Assembly: GCF_049942825.1 (NCBI RefSeq)
Contig: NZ_CP187970.1
Span: 7,440,001-7,504,000, forward strand
Origin: Paenibacillus_G sp049942825
Lineage (GTDB): Bacteria > Bacillota > Bacilli > Paenibacillales > NBRC-103111
Length of the DNA: 64,000 bases
Direction of reading: 5' to 3'
The notes under the pieces are model-generated. The model was not told where the DNA came from and did not search any database. It saw only the letters and a list, made by a program, of their open reading frames with translations. A program made the translations under genes and the position numbers. This document shows positions 1 to 9,719 of this stretch, one piece after another; the stretch's first letter is position 1, and each line of letters starts with the position of its first letter.

Positions 1-939
1 TCCGGTCTGCATGACGCTCTTGATCTGATGCACCTTCTCCGTGCGGATCAGGTTCGCCACCGCCGGCGTGTTCATCATGATCTCGGTGACGCAGGTCCGG
101 CCTTCGCCGCGGGGTCTAGGCAGCAGCCGCTGGGACACGACGCCGACCAGGACGGCGGCCAGCTGGATGCGGATCTGCCCCTGCTGGTGGGCCGGGAACG
201 CGTCGATGATCCGGTCGATCGTCTGCGGCGCGTCCGTCGTGTGCAGCGTGGCGAACACGAGATGCCCGGTTTCTGCTGCAGTCACCGCCGCGGTGATCGT
301 CTCCAGGTCACGCATCTCGCCGACGAGGATGACGTCCGGATCCTGGCGGAGCACCGCCCTCAGCCCGTCCGCGAAGCTGCGGGTGTCGCTGCCGACTTCC
401 CGCTGGTTGATCACCGACGAGCCGTGCTTATGCAGGAACTCGATCGGATCCTCGAGCGTGACGATGTGCTTGCGCTGCGTTTTGTTAATATGGTTGATCA
501 ATGCCGCGAGCGTAGAGGACTTCCCGCTCCCCGTCGGTCCAGTCACGAGCACAAGACCGTGCGGCCTCTGTGCCAAGGACTGTACCGCCGGCGGCAGTCG
601 CAGCTCCTCGAGCGTCGGAATCTTCGCCGGAATGGTCCGTGCGGCAAGCGACACCTTACCCCGCTGCCTGTAAGCGTTGACCCGGTACCGGGACAGCCCT
701 TCGACTTCATAGGAAAAGTCGACCTCTCCCGTCCGGCCGAAGCGATCCGCCTGGTCCGGCGTCAACACGGCCAGAATCATGCTGGAGGTATCCTCGGCGG
801 TTAATGGCGAACCTTCCAGCGGAAGCAGACTTCCATGTACCCGGAGTACAGGGGGGGCTCCCGCAGTGATGTGCAAGTCGGAAGCTCCGCGTTCGTGAGC
901 CGTCCGCAGCAGTTCGTTGAATGTATGCAAGTTAGACAT
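1..939 (-). CDS. pilT: Type IV pilus retraction ATPase PilT (3' end outside window)
   Basis: Hexameric cytoplasmic ATPase that depolymerises type IV pili to drive twitching. The minus strand is open for 313 codons from ATG at 939 to the window edge, so the C-terminus is missing. Visible: Walker A GPTGSGKSST, Walker B with DPDVILVGEMRD, and the His box ETGHLVFATLHT, all standard for PilT/VirB11 ATPases. The start is set by GGAAGGAG upstream of the ATG. It lies 18 nt after the pilB stop, so pilB-pilT are probably co-transcribed; pilC would be expected beyond the edge. PilT rather than a second PilB is favoured by the short N-terminal domain, with Walker A near residue 135. Confidence 0.93.
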   Translation of the reverse strand, partial: MSNLHTFNELLRTAHERGASDLHITAGAPPVLRVHGSLLPLEGSPLTAEDTSSMILAVLTPDQADRFGRTGEVDFSYEVEGLSRYRVNAYRQRGKVSLAARTIPAKIPTLEELRLPPAVQSLAQRPHGLVLVTGPTGSGKSSTLAALINHINKTQRKHIVTLEDPIEFLHKHGSSVINQREVGSDTRSFADGLRAVLRQDPDVILVGEMRDLETITAAVTAAETGHLVFATLHTTDAPQTIDRIIDAFPAHQQGQIRIQLAAVLVGVVSQRLLPRPRGEGRTCVTEIMMNTPAVANLIRTEKVHQIKSVMQTG

Positions 940-957
940 CTGGTGGCTCCTTCCCGC

Positions 958-2625
958 TTAATGCGCTACCGTCTCGCGAATCACCTCCTGCAAGGTGGTC
1001 GTTCCGTTCATGACCTTGGCGATGCCGTCGTCCATGAGCTGGACGAGGCCCTGCTCCAAGGCCGCGGCCCTCATCTCTTGGACCGTGGCGTTCTCGCTGA
1101 TAAGCTGGCGCAGCTCTTCGCTGACGACCAGCACCTCATGGATCGCCGCCCGGCCCTGATACCCCGTCTGGTTGCAGGCCCCGCAGCCGGTTCCTTTATA
1201 CAGCTTCTCGACAGCCTCCATCCCCCGGCTTTTCAGGAAGAACAGCTCCTGCTCCGTGGGCGCGTGGGGCTTGCGGCACTCCGGACAGATCCGGCGCACG
1301 AGCCGCTGGGCTACAACGCCGACCAGAGAGGAAGCGATCAGATACGGCTCGATGCCCATGTCCCGGAAGCGGGTGACGGTACTGATCGAATCGTTCGTAT
1401 GCAGCGTCGACAGAACCAAGTGACCCGTCAGCGACGCCCGCACCGCGATCTCCGCCGTCTCGGTATCCCGGATCTCCCCCACCATGACGATGTTGGGATC
1501 CTGCCGGAGAATCGAACGAAGGCCGGCAGCGAAGGTCAGGCCGATCTGGGAGTTCACATGCACTTGATTAATGCCCTCGAGCTGATACTCCACCGGATCT
1601 TCGACAGTGATGATATTCGTATCTTCTTTATTGAGATGACTCAGTGCGGAATATAGCGTAGTCGTTTTCCCGCTTCCCGTCGGTCCCGTAATCAGCAGGA
1701 TGCCGTAAGGCTGGGCGATCATCTCTTTGAACACGGTGATATTGCGTGAGCTGAAGCCCAGGTTGTCGATCGGCTTCACTCCAGTGGTGAGATCAAGCAG
1801 ACGAAGCACGATCTTCTCGCCATGAATCGTCGGCAGTGTAGATACCCGGATATCGACGGTCTTGAAGTCGACATTCACCTTGATCCGCCCGTCCTGAGGC
1901 AGACGCCGTTCGGCAATATTCAGCTTCGCCATAATCTTCAGCCGCGCCGTCAGGAAGCCCTGCATCTGCTTAGGAATGACACGCTCCGTACGCAGGAATC
2001 CGTCCACCCGGTAGCGTATGACGACGTTGCTCTCGCCCGGATCGACGTGAATATCCGATACCCTCAGCTGTACGGCCTGCTGGATCATCTTGTTCACCAG
2101 CCGCACGATCGGCGAATCCTCGCTGGTGATCTCCGTCTCTTTGATTTCATCTGCCGTCGTGATCTCGCCCATCATCTGACTCATGGAGTCCTGCAGGCCG
2201 TAGTGCCGTGCGATGGCTCGCTGCAGCTCGTCCTTACTTGAGATGGCGGGCTCGATCCGGAAGCCGGTGGTCATCCGCATCTCTTCGATGGCGAAGTAAT
2301 CCAGCGGGTCGGCCATGGCCACCATCAGCTTGCCGCCGTCCTTCTGAAGCGGAATGGCCTGGTACCTTCTGGCCATGCTCTCCGGAATGATCTGCGTAAT
2401 GGCCGGGTCAATCTGGAATTTATAAAGCGAGACGTGCGGAATTCCAAGCTGGAATTCAAGCACCTCGATGAGCTGCTGTTCCGTGATATAGCCCTGCGTA
2501 ATGAGCAGGTCGCCGAGCTTCTGTTTCGTGTTGCGCTGCTCGGCCAACGCCTCTTTCAACTGATCCTCCGAGATAATGCCGCTCTCGACGAGCAAATCCC
2601 CGAGTCTCTTCTTGACCAGAGCCAT
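958..2625 (-). CDS. pilB: Type IV pilus assembly ATPase PilB (GspE family)
   Basis: Cytoplasmic extension ATPase that powers pilin polymerisation. The 555 residues contain an N-terminal MshEN/T2SSE_N-like region (MALVKKRLGDLLVESG start), Walker A GPTGSGKTTT, Walker B DPNIVMVGEIRD, the His box LTGHLVLSTLHT and a C-terminal tetracysteine zinc motif (CPEC...CGAC), the full PilB/GspE set. The ATG at 2625 is preferred over an upstream in-frame TTG because GGAG sits 9 nt before it. First gene of the pilB-pilT unit and divergent from the large secreted protein at 2975. Three Spo0A-like boxes lie upstream at 2719-2747, suggesting sporulation or biofilm-phase control. Confidence 0.95.
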   Translation of the reverse strand: MALVKKRLGDLLVESGIISEDQLKEALAEQRNTKQKLGDLLITQGYITEQQLIEVLEFQLGIPHVSLYKFQIDPAITQIIPESMARRYQAIPLQKDGGKLMVAMADPLDYFAIEEMRMTTGFRIEPAISSKDELQRAIARHYGLQDSMSQMMGEITTADEIKETEITSEDSPIVRLVNKMIQQAVQLRVSDIHVDPGESNVVIRYRVDGFLRTERVIPKQMQGFLTARLKIMAKLNIAERRLPQDGRIKVNVDFKTVDIRVSTLPTIHGEKIVLRLLDLTTGVKPIDNLGFSSRNITVFKEMIAQPYGILLITGPTGSGKTTTLYSALSHLNKEDTNIITVEDPVEYQLEGINQVHVNSQIGLTFAAGLRSILRQDPNIVMVGEIRDTETAEIAVRASLTGHLVLSTLHTNDSISTVTRFRDMGIEPYLIASSLVGVVAQRLVRRICPECRKPHAPTEQELFFLKSRGMEAVEKLYKGTGCGACNQTGYQGRAAIHEVLVVSEELRQLISENATVQEMRAAALEQGLVQLMDDGIAKVMNGTTTLQEVIRETVAH

Positions 2626-2718
2626 GTGGCACCACTCCAAATCGGTTTCTTACTCTTTATATCGGACATTCCTCGGCAGAGTTGAACCCGAATTTCTGGA
2701 ATCAAGGAAATATCGACC

Positions 2719-2747
2719 TTGTCGATATATTGTCGAATTATGTCGAA
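2719..2747. promoter_or_regulatory. Tandem Spo0A boxes in the pilB / DUF5057 intergenic region
   Basis: Two perfect TGTCGAA boxes at 2731-2737 and 2741-2747 and a third near-match TGTCGAT at 2720-2726, spaced 10-11 bp (one helical turn). TGTCGAA matches the Spo0A consensus TGNCGAA. A 7-bp inverted repeat (TATCGAC at 2711-2717, GTCGATA at 2721-2727) overlaps the first copy. A possible pilB -10 (TATAAA on the minus strand, 2656-2661) lies downstream. On the plus strand TTGACG at 2930 and TATATT at 2951 are a poorly spaced promoter candidate for the next gene. Function is inferred from the motif. Confidence 0.6.
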
Positions 2748-2974
2748 TTAATTCTATTATATCTTCTAAATTTATCGTAACCTACTCCCTCTCCTTCCTC
2801 CATAACAAAAATCACATAAACCGAAAAAGACTGACGCACTGTGGTTTTAACCAATTTATAGCAAGAAAACAATCCTATATTATCCCTTTTGAAAGTAGTA
2901 CAATAGAACTATTCATTATGCTCAGGCTTTTGACGTTAATTGGGTAGGACTATATTCATCATTGGAGGGACATC

Positions 2975-5900
2975 ATGCGAATAACGGGGCACTTATGGCA
3001 TCGAATCCTATGCCGCCTGCTCGTATTTACACTTCTGCTCTCATCCCTGTCAGCAGTGGGAATTCGGCCGTCCGAAGCCTATGCGGCGGATGAAGTGGTG
3101 AAAACCAGAATTCTGGAGATTACGGACAACGGCGCATCGGATTTGAGCGGCATCCTGGCGGGGCAAAGTTCTTCGGTGGAGCTGACAACGCTTCGGATGA
3201 AGAAATTCGTGGCGCTTCGTGAGGAACTCGACGGACGTTACGACGCCATTTATATTGGTAAAGGGACTTACAATCCTGCAGGATTACCGGCTTACACCGG
3301 CACAACACAGAACCACAATACAACGAACCTGCAGAATGACATTACCAACCTGAAAGCCAAAGAAATTATTGATAACTTCGTGAATAAAGGACTTCCGGTT
3401 ATCCTGCACACAGATGTTCTTAATCAAGTACTGACCGGCAAACTGTATACGGCCTTCAGCCCTTACAACAAACCGGCTACCGCCAAAGAGAACGTGATCT
3501 TTGTTGCAAATGCGGATATCGCAAGCTATACCGCTTTTACTGCGAAAACGAAATTCGTCGAGCGCTCAGCCGTCCGGCCGCGCTTTACGCTTACGGCCCA
3601 ACCGACCGATTACACAACAAACAACGATTTTATGTATCAGGACGGGGATTCGCTTACTTTCAAGTTCGATATTAAGAACGTTGCGGATGTGGCCAAGCGG
3701 GGACTGATCGCCAACCTGTACATCAGCGCCGATCAGGTGCTGAGCACCAGTGCGGAACAGCTCGTAGCCTGGGCGCCTGTAACGAAGCAAACGGGGAATG
3801 TACTGAGCTTCCAGCTTCCCAAAGGCTTCTCGGGACTGCAATACTGGAAGTTGGAGATTGTGGAAGGCTCCACGCTGACGAAGCTCAAAGACGTCAAGTC
3901 CGGTGTTTTCCGCTTCCGGGACGAAGTGACACGGATTAATGTGCTGCAGATTCTTCCCAAAAGCTATTCAGACCCGCTTAAACTGGGAATTGATTCGAAC
4001 AGCTCTTTGAAGACCGAGTCCAATATCAAGCAGGGCTACCTGAAAAGCGACGACTATGTGATTACCATCGACACGATGAGCATTCTTGACTTCAATACAA
4101 CCGGGTATGCCACGCTGAACGGGAAATATGACATGCTCATTTTCGGATTCCGGGATGAGTACAACACTTACGCTCCTATTAACGAGCAGGCTTCCAAGGC
4201 GGTACAGACCTTTATTAATACAGGACAAGCGGTCATGTTCACGCACGATACCATCTATACGAACAGCAATTCCGCCAACTGGATGAATTATTTTCAGGCC
4301 GCTACCGGGCAGATTGCCCCGCAAACCAACATGGGATTAAGAGCACCTAATACTTCAACGTCCGTCATCAAGGTAAATGAAGGGCTCTTAACCCAGTTTC
4401 CTTACGCATTAAGCAGCAGTACCTCGGTCAATCTTACGCATAACCAGTACTTCACCCTGGATCTGGAAGACCGGGACGTTGTGCCTTGGTACAATATCAC
4501 CGGAAGCTCCCGGGATGTAACGGACAGCTGGAATCACTATTACACTTACTCCAAAGGAAATGTGACCTACTCTGGAACAGGTCACAGGAATACCGGCTTC
4601 CCGGATTGGGAGCAGCGGCTCTTCGTCAACACCATGTTCCGTGCTTATATCGGCTCGAACCACGCTCCGGTCATTACGGCTTACGCGCCGGCTGTCTACA
4701 CGTCGACCGACAATAACATCATCCCGGCGGGCCAGGATATCTATATCAGCTACAAGGCGGAAGACTACGATCTCAATGATCGCCAGCTGACCACTTCCGT
4801 CACGTTCGCCTACGACGGCAAAATGCAAACCGTACTGCCTACCGTTCAGAAGTCGTCCGGCGAGATGGTTTCCCAAGGCTTCTCCAATCCCCTGCCAAAC
4901 GGCGGGAATCTGACGGTAACGATAACGGCTACCGATGCCAAAGGCGCCACCTCCGTCAAGGAAATTGGGGTCAAGGTGGAGAAGGTAACGGCCAACCTCC
5001 AGCTAGCCCGTACGATGTCGGCTGCGAAGGTGGAGAAGAATACCCCGGCTGAGCTGTCTTACACGATAACACCAAGCCCGGTCACCTATAGCACGAGCAT
5101 CAAAGAGAGCGATCTCGTTATCAAGGGTCTTCAGGTCAACGAAGTGTTCCCCGCCAACCTGGCGGTGAGCCAGCTTCCGGCCGGACCGGGCACCTTCGTT
5201 AAGGAAGGGACTCTCTCCAGCGGATATACGGTCAAAGGAACCCTGCCGGATATTTCGTACCGCCGCTCGGGCGACCAGTTCATAGCAGATCCCGTATCCT
5301 TCAAGATCAGCGTCACTCCGCAGAAGAACGGCTCTTATTTGCTGGATAATTCGAAGCTGACCTTTACCGACTTTGTGCTGAATCAACTCTTGAATCATAG
5401 TGTGACGCGGACGCTCCCGTTCAATACATTCAATCTGGATGCGGTCACCACGATGACCTCCCTGGAGCTCACAGGGAAGAATCTGAGACTGAATGACGAA
5501 GATCGGCTGATCCCCACCATTCTGCCGCTGGATACGAGCAATAAGAATCTTACCTGGACCTCGCTTCAGCCGGATATCGTCAGCGTAAGCCAGACAGGAA
5601 TCATCAGAGGTCTAAAGGCAGGCCAGGCCACGATCAAAGCCGTCTCCCAAGATGGATCCAATCTATCGGCAACCGCAGTCGTCAACGTTATTATCCCAGG
5701 ACTGAACATCATCGGTCCGGCGAACCTGTTCGTTGGCCAATCCGATTCCATGACAGCAAGCCTGCTCACAGCCAACGAGTCGCCAACGTCCTATTCGTGG
5801 TCTGTGGTGAGCGGCGCAGAGTATATCTCGCTGTCCAGCGCGGATCAGGCCACCACTGCGATTACAGGCGTCAAGCCGGGCACTGCCGCCATTAAGCTTA

Positions 5901-7669
5901 CGGTAAAAACGGATAAAGGCGCTGAGTACAGCAGAGAGGCGGCGGTTACCGTTATGGCTCCGGAGCTGTCCATCATCGGACCAGACACCCTCTATGTGGG
6001 TGAACAGCAGGCTCTGGACTTCCGGTTATCCGAAGGCTATGAGAACGCGACTGTCTATAGCTGGACCGTGAAGGATGGCGCAGGCAACGTTCAGCTGACG
6101 AACGAGACGAAGCCTTCTGCCGTTCTGGAAGGACTGCAGGAAGGAACGGCAGCGGTGAGACTGACGATTGCCACCGATAAAGACAGCACCTATAGCCAGG
6201 ACTTCGTCGTCGATGTAAAAGATCCAAGTGTGGTGATCACACCGGGTGAACGTGTTATGAATAAGGGAGAGACGCTGACTCTTAGTGCGGCGTTTCTGCC
6301 TGAGGGTCTCAAGATCCCCTATACCGTCCAATGGGCGATCGAAGAGCCGAAGAGCGGCGTCGTGACGATCGTAGACGGAGCCCAGTCACTTCAAGGATTG
6401 ATTATTAAAGGCCAGAAGCCGGGTACAGCCCATGTCAGCGTCACATTGACTACTGACAAAGGCCGTTTCTATACCGACCGTACCGAAGTTTCCGTAAGAG
6501 GCATCGGCATCTCCGGCGACAGCGAAATGTACGAATTCATGCAAAGGGATTTCCTTGCGATTGCCCAGTCCGTCCCGGGTACCGATTCGTTCGTCAGCGG
6601 TATTCTGAATGCAGCTAACTCGACGTGGAGTATCTTAGGCGGAGAGGATGTCGTCGAACTTGGCCGCACGACCGGCGACAGGATCACGATCAAAGCCTTA
6701 AAGCCGGGAGAAGCACAGATCCGTATGGGACTCGGTGTACTCTCCGCCACCCAGAACATTACGGTCAAGCCGCTCCTCGAGAGCCTTGAGCTTCCCGGCA
6801 GTCTGCTTCTCATTACGGGCACGAATACCACCAAAGACTTGTGGAGCTTGCTGAACGCGAAGCTTGTTGAATCACCAGAGATTCAGCTTCCGGCCGGCTT
6901 CGATTATAAAGTGGCCCGCTTGAAAGGAAACTTGACCTGGTCGAGCTCTGATCCGTCGATCGTTTCAGTGGATTCGAACGGTGTAATCACAGCCGTAAAG
7001 AATGGTACTGCCGACATTACCGTAAAATACACCGACGCCATGAAAAATGTATTTGAGGACACAGTCCAAGTTGTCGTAGGCAGCCTTCTGCTGCAGGGCA
7101 ACCACGAAGTCATGGAGTTCTCAACAATCAACATGACGGCTGGCTTTGATGCCGGTAATGTTTCGGCCGACAGGCTCGCCGAAATCACTAACGGCCTTAG
7201 CTTCCAATGGAGTACGGGTAACGAGCAGATTGCTTCCCTGAATGCCTTGACCGGCAGTGGAGTCCTGCTCACCGGCAATCAAGCCGGGGATACGGAGATC
7301 GTACTTGGCTCGGGTGAATTCTCCGTTACTCATCCGATTACCGTCAAGTCTGCTCTTAAGGGACTCGGACTGCCGGGCTCCTATAAGGTTAAGCGCGGCG
7401 CTCAAATCGACCTCTGGAAGCAGCTTGAAGCGGTTCTTGACCCAGCCATCAGCCTTCCTGCCGGCTTGAACTACAAAGATTCCCGACTGAGAGGCCATCT
7501 CTACTGGACGAGTTCCAGTCCGAACTTTGTATCGGTCACTCAGGACGGGATGGTCCAAGCTCTTAAGAATGGAACGGCCAAGATTACCGTTAAATATGTA
7601 GACCCGCTCGGGAGAAACATCATCACCGCCACCCTATCGATTATCGTCGACACGCGTGATCGGTTCTAA
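2975..7669 (+). CDS. Secreted DUF5057 / bacterial Ig-like (BIG2) protein
   Basis: 1564-residue exported protein of unknown function. The signal peptide spans residues 1 to about 38 (RILCRLLVFTLLLSSL core, AYA-AD cleavage site). The mature N-terminus (KTRILEITDNGASDL) and the following ~500 residues look like DUF5057. A Cadherin/Ig-like segment (NHAPVITAYAP) follows, then repeated Ig folds with BIG2 hallmarks (TWTSLQPDIVSVSQTG, GLKAGQATIKA). The last ~450 residues hold two related blocks, each with LPAGxxYKxxRL followed by WxSSxPxxVSV and KNGTAxITVKY. No LPxTG or transmembrane anchor is visible at the C-terminus. SD TTGGAGGG precedes the ATG. It sits between pilB and the minor pilin genes, so a pilus-associated adhesin or tip protein is a reasonable inference, not shown. 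Confidence 0.85.
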   Translation: MRITGHLWHRILCRLLVFTLLLSSLSAVGIRPSEAYAADEVVKTRILEITDNGASDLSGILAGQSSSVELTTLRMKKFVALREELDGRYDAIYIGKGTYNPAGLPAYTGTTQNHNTTNLQNDITNLKAKEIIDNFVNKGLPVILHTDVLNQVLTGKLYTAFSPYNKPATAKENVIFVANADIASYTAFTAKTKFVERSAVRPRFTLTAQPTDYTTNNDFMYQDGDSLTFKFDIKNVADVAKRGLIANLYISADQVLSTSAEQLVAWAPVTKQTGNVLSFQLPKGFSGLQYWKLEIVEGSTLTKLKDVKSGVFRFRDEVTRINVLQILPKSYSDPLKLGIDSNSSLKTESNIKQGYLKSDDYVITIDTMSILDFNTTGYATLNGKYDMLIFGFRDEYNTYAPINEQASKAVQTFINTGQAVMFTHDTIYTNSNSANWMNYFQAATGQIAPQTNMGLRAPNTSTSVIKVNEGLLTQFPYALSSSTSVNLTHNQYFTLDLEDRDVVPWYNITGSSRDVTDSWNHYYTYSKGNVTYSGTGHRNTGFPDWEQRLFVNTMFRAYIGSNHAPVITAYAPAVYTSTDNNIIPAGQDIYISYKAEDYDLNDRQLTTSVTFAYDGKMQTVLPTVQKSSGEMVSQGFSNPLPNGGNLTVTITATDAKGATSVKEIGVKVEKVTANLQLARTMSAAKVEKNTPAELSYTITPSPVTYSTSIKESDLVIKGLQVNEVFPANLAVSQLPAGPGTFVKEGTLSSGYTVKGTLPDISYRRSGDQFIADPVSFKISVTPQKNGSYLLDNSKLTFTDFVLNQLLNHSVTRTLPFNTFNLDAVTTMTSLELTGKNLRLNDEDRLIPTILPLDTSNKNLTWTSLQPDIVSVSQTGIIRGLKAGQATIKAVSQDGSNLSATAVVNVIIPGLNIIGPANLFVGQSDSMTASLLTANESPTSYSWSVVSGAEYISLSSADQATTAITGVKPGTAAIKLTVKTDKGAEYSREAAVTVMAPELSIIGPDTLYVGEQQALDFRLSEGYENATVYSWTVKDGAGNVQLTNETKPSAVLEGLQEGTAAVRLTIATDKDSTYSQDFVVDVKDPSVVITPGERVMNKGETLTLSAAFLPEGLKIPYTVQWAIEEPKSGVVTIVDGAQSLQGLIIKGQKPGTAHVSVTLTTDKGRFYTDRTEVSVRGIGISGDSEMYEFMQRDFLAIAQSVPGTDSFVSGILNAANSTWSILGGEDVVELGRTTGDRITIKALKPGEAQIRMGLGVLSATQNITVKPLLESLELPGSLLLITGTNTTKDLWSLLNAKLVESPEIQLPAGFDYKVARLKGNLTWSSSDPSIVSVDSNGVITAVKNGTADITVKYTDAMKNVFEDTVQVVVGSLLLQGNHEVMEFSTINMTAGFDAGNVSADRLAEITNGLSFQWSTGNEQIASLNALTGSGVLLTGNQAGDTEIVLGSGEFSVTHPITVKSALKGLGLPGSYKVKRGAQIDLWKQLEAVLDPAISLPAGLNYKDSRLRGHLYWTSSSPNFVSVTQDGMVQALKNGTAKITVKYVDPLGRNIITATLSIIVDTRDRF

Positions 7670-7679
7670 ACGCAAGAAT

Positions 7680-7718
7680 AAGGGCTTTGCTATCCATTAT
7701 GGATGGCGAAGCCCTTTT
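7680..7718 (+). terminator. Intrinsic terminator of the DUF5057 gene
   Basis: 16-bp stem with two G-U pairs (AAGGGCTTTGCTATCC / GGATGGCGAAGCCCTT), ATTAT loop, ending in TTTT, 10 nt after the stop codon. Confidence 0.85.
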
Positions 7719-7764
7719 ACATATGGTAGACGGGAGCGGTACCAATACTTCCCCTTTCCGAGAC

Positions 7765-7800
7765 AAAAAAGAAGACTCCCGCTTATTCGCAGGAGTCTTC
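7765..7800 (-). terminator. Terminator overlapping the end of the pilX-like gene
   Basis: Minus-strand hairpin GAAGACTCC / GGAGTCTTC followed by TTTTTT. The 5' arm is made of the last codons and the stop codon (7783-7785) lies in the loop. Confidence 0.8.
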
Positions 7801-9708
7801 TCCTTTTGCACATAATTTTCTTGAACCTACCTTGACCGTTATGCTGTCCACCCGCGGCAGGGCGGCTCCCTGGTTATCGAGCAGCCCCACCTTACTCTGC
7901 AGGATCATTCTTGACTTCAGCGGGGATTCATCCGGCTTGAAGAGAAGCGACGACTCGTTGCTGCTCGGTTCCGTATTACCGCGGACGGCATGAAGAATGA
8001 GTTCTTCTTTGGCAAAAAAACCGCCGCGGATCCAGAAGATCGACCCGACCCCGTAAAGTTCGGCACTCTTCTCCGTATAGAAAAAGGCGTCCAACTGATA
8101 AAGGTTATTTTCGGCTGAAGGTTTGTACTCTTCATGAATCTCATCAAAGGAGTTTACCCTTGTAATCAGAATCGATTCCCTGGAGAACAGGAGCAGCTCC
8201 TTCCCGTCCATCCCCTTAATCTTGGCATCGGATATCTCCGTGGATTGGCCGCTGTTACCTAAAGTAAAGATCGTTGCATCTATCTCTACATTGCCTTTGA
8301 TGGTTAAGCTTCCTGTCACCAGGATATTGCCTTTCACCTGAATCGGGGTGGTATCATCGGAGTTGATCGTCAGGTCTCCGTTAACGATAAACCAGTTGCT
8401 TTTGTACAAATCGGAATCGGTGAAGGTTTCTTCTCGGAAATCTTTAACGTCCTGCTCATACACCAGCTGGTTGATGATGATCTGGCTGCCGGCGCCCCCG
8501 GTGTCTACTTCACTTCCTTCTGTGGTTTCGACTTCTTCTGAGGTACCGGGTGAACTGCCCTCTTCGGCATTATTCAATGTTAGATTGCCTTGAAACAGAA
8601 TCGATTTTTTTAACGGCTTATTCAGTTTTTCTTCCAGGGCCCTTTTTTGTTCAGTGTAATCAGCCCAGCTTTTCTCGCTCGTATCCTCAGGGACAGGTGG
8701 ATTGATGACTTCAATGGCGTAATTCGAGTTCTCTAAGTATTTCATTAGAGTTTTGCCCTGGCTGTTTGATCCGTCCTTATCAAATTCTTGTAGTAATTCT
8801 TTACGCTCATTTTTATCCGCATTTACTGCCTCCGCCACTTTATCAACGAAGGATTGGTTGAACTGAATATCCGCAAACGATTGATTGTACTCCACTACAC
8901 TGGCTTTACCCCCTAACGTATCCCCTATACGTTTCTCGACGAGCAGCGGGTCGCTGCCCAAGGATTTGTACCTTGCGGTCCCTGTACAGCTGCCTTCATC
9001 TGTATCGCAGTACAGGATATCATCCCGGTTCTTCACAACCACCTTGCCATCCATGGTAGGAAACAGTGTACCCTCCCGATCCGGTTCGGTCGTGGACTCG
9101 TCACTGTTGTAGTAATACTCCGCTTCATCCTTGACGAGCAGCTGGTCGCCGGCGTACATATCACCAATCATATACGGAGAGCCATTCACCTTCACCTTTC
9201 CCTTGGAGCCCATAACATAATTCAAGAAGGGCGGATACGTTTCGAGTGTGATCTCCTGCACCAGCCTGCGCTCCACGCCGCCTACAACGGCCTTGGCGAT
9301 GACTCTTAGGACGCGTCCCTTATTTCTCTCTCCTGCATCTTCAATGGCCTCAATGGTTCCAATCCGGTCCACCTTCGTTTCAGAAGCTTCCGCCTGTGTG
9401 CCGCCCGAATTCCCGCTGTCCGTTACCTGTACGGATTCCAATTTTGATTTAATATCCAACACGTCTTGCTGAAGACGTTCGGAAGTGATTTCTTCCTGCG
9501 GCTTTCCGTTGTACTCTTCTGCAATATAGGCCGCCGCTACATTCAAGGCCTTCTCTGCGAGATGAAGGCTCTGAACGTCATTCTCCCGCTTCACCGTCAG
9601 CTTGGCGCCCCCCACGGCGGCTCCGGTAACGGCAATACCGAGCATCGTAAACACGACGATCATAAATAAAACCAGAAGCAGGGCCGAGCCCCGTTCCTCC
9701 CGTATCAT
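7783..9708 (-). CDS. PilX-like type IV pilus assembly protein
   Basis: About 641 residues. The N-terminus MIREERGSALLLVLFMIVVFTMLGIAVTG is a class III-like signal/transmembrane segment typical of PilX_N pilus proteins, followed by a long helical linker (AEKALNVAAAYIAEEYNG) and a large acidic extracellular region containing a bactofilin-like stretch near 420-500 (INGDLTINSDD, KGNILVTGSLTIKGNVEID). The ATG at 9708 is preferred over one at 9714 because AGGAG lies 8 nt before it and only 2-3 nt before the other. Last gene of a three-gene pilin unit. Probably a minor pilin or assembly factor; its substrate is unknown. Confidence 0.8.
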   Translation of the reverse strand: MIREERGSALLLVLFMIVVFTMLGIAVTGAAVGGAKLTVKRENDVQSLHLAEKALNVAAAYIAEEYNGKPQEEITSERLQQDVLDIKSKLESVQVTDSGNSGGTQAEASETKVDRIGTIEAIEDAGERNKGRVLRVIAKAVVGGVERRLVQEITLETYPPFLNYVMGSKGKVKVNGSPYMIGDMYAGDQLLVKDEAEYYYNSDESTTEPDREGTLFPTMDGKVVVKNRDDILYCDTDEGSCTGTARYKSLGSDPLLVEKRIGDTLGGKASVVEYNQSFADIQFNQSFVDKVAEAVNADKNERKELLQEFDKDGSNSQGKTLMKYLENSNYAIEVINPPVPEDTSEKSWADYTEQKRALEEKLNKPLKKSILFQGNLTLNNAEEGSSPGTSEEVETTEGSEVDTGGAGSQIIINQLVYEQDVKDFREETFTDSDLYKSNWFIVNGDLTINSDDTTPIQVKGNILVTGSLTIKGNVEIDATIFTLGNSGQSTEISDAKIKGMDGKELLLFSRESILITRVNSFDEIHEEYKPSAENNLYQLDAFFYTEKSAELYGVGSIFWIRGGFFAKEELILHAVRGNTEPSSNESSLLFKPDESPLKSRMILQSKVGLLDNQGAALPRVDSITVKVGSRKLCAKGEDSCE

Positions 9709-9719
9709 GCCCATCTCTC

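Noticed and set aside
28..804. Long plus-strand frames opposite pilT
   Set aside because: They mirror the real minus-strand pilT gene, which has full ATPase motifs and an SD.
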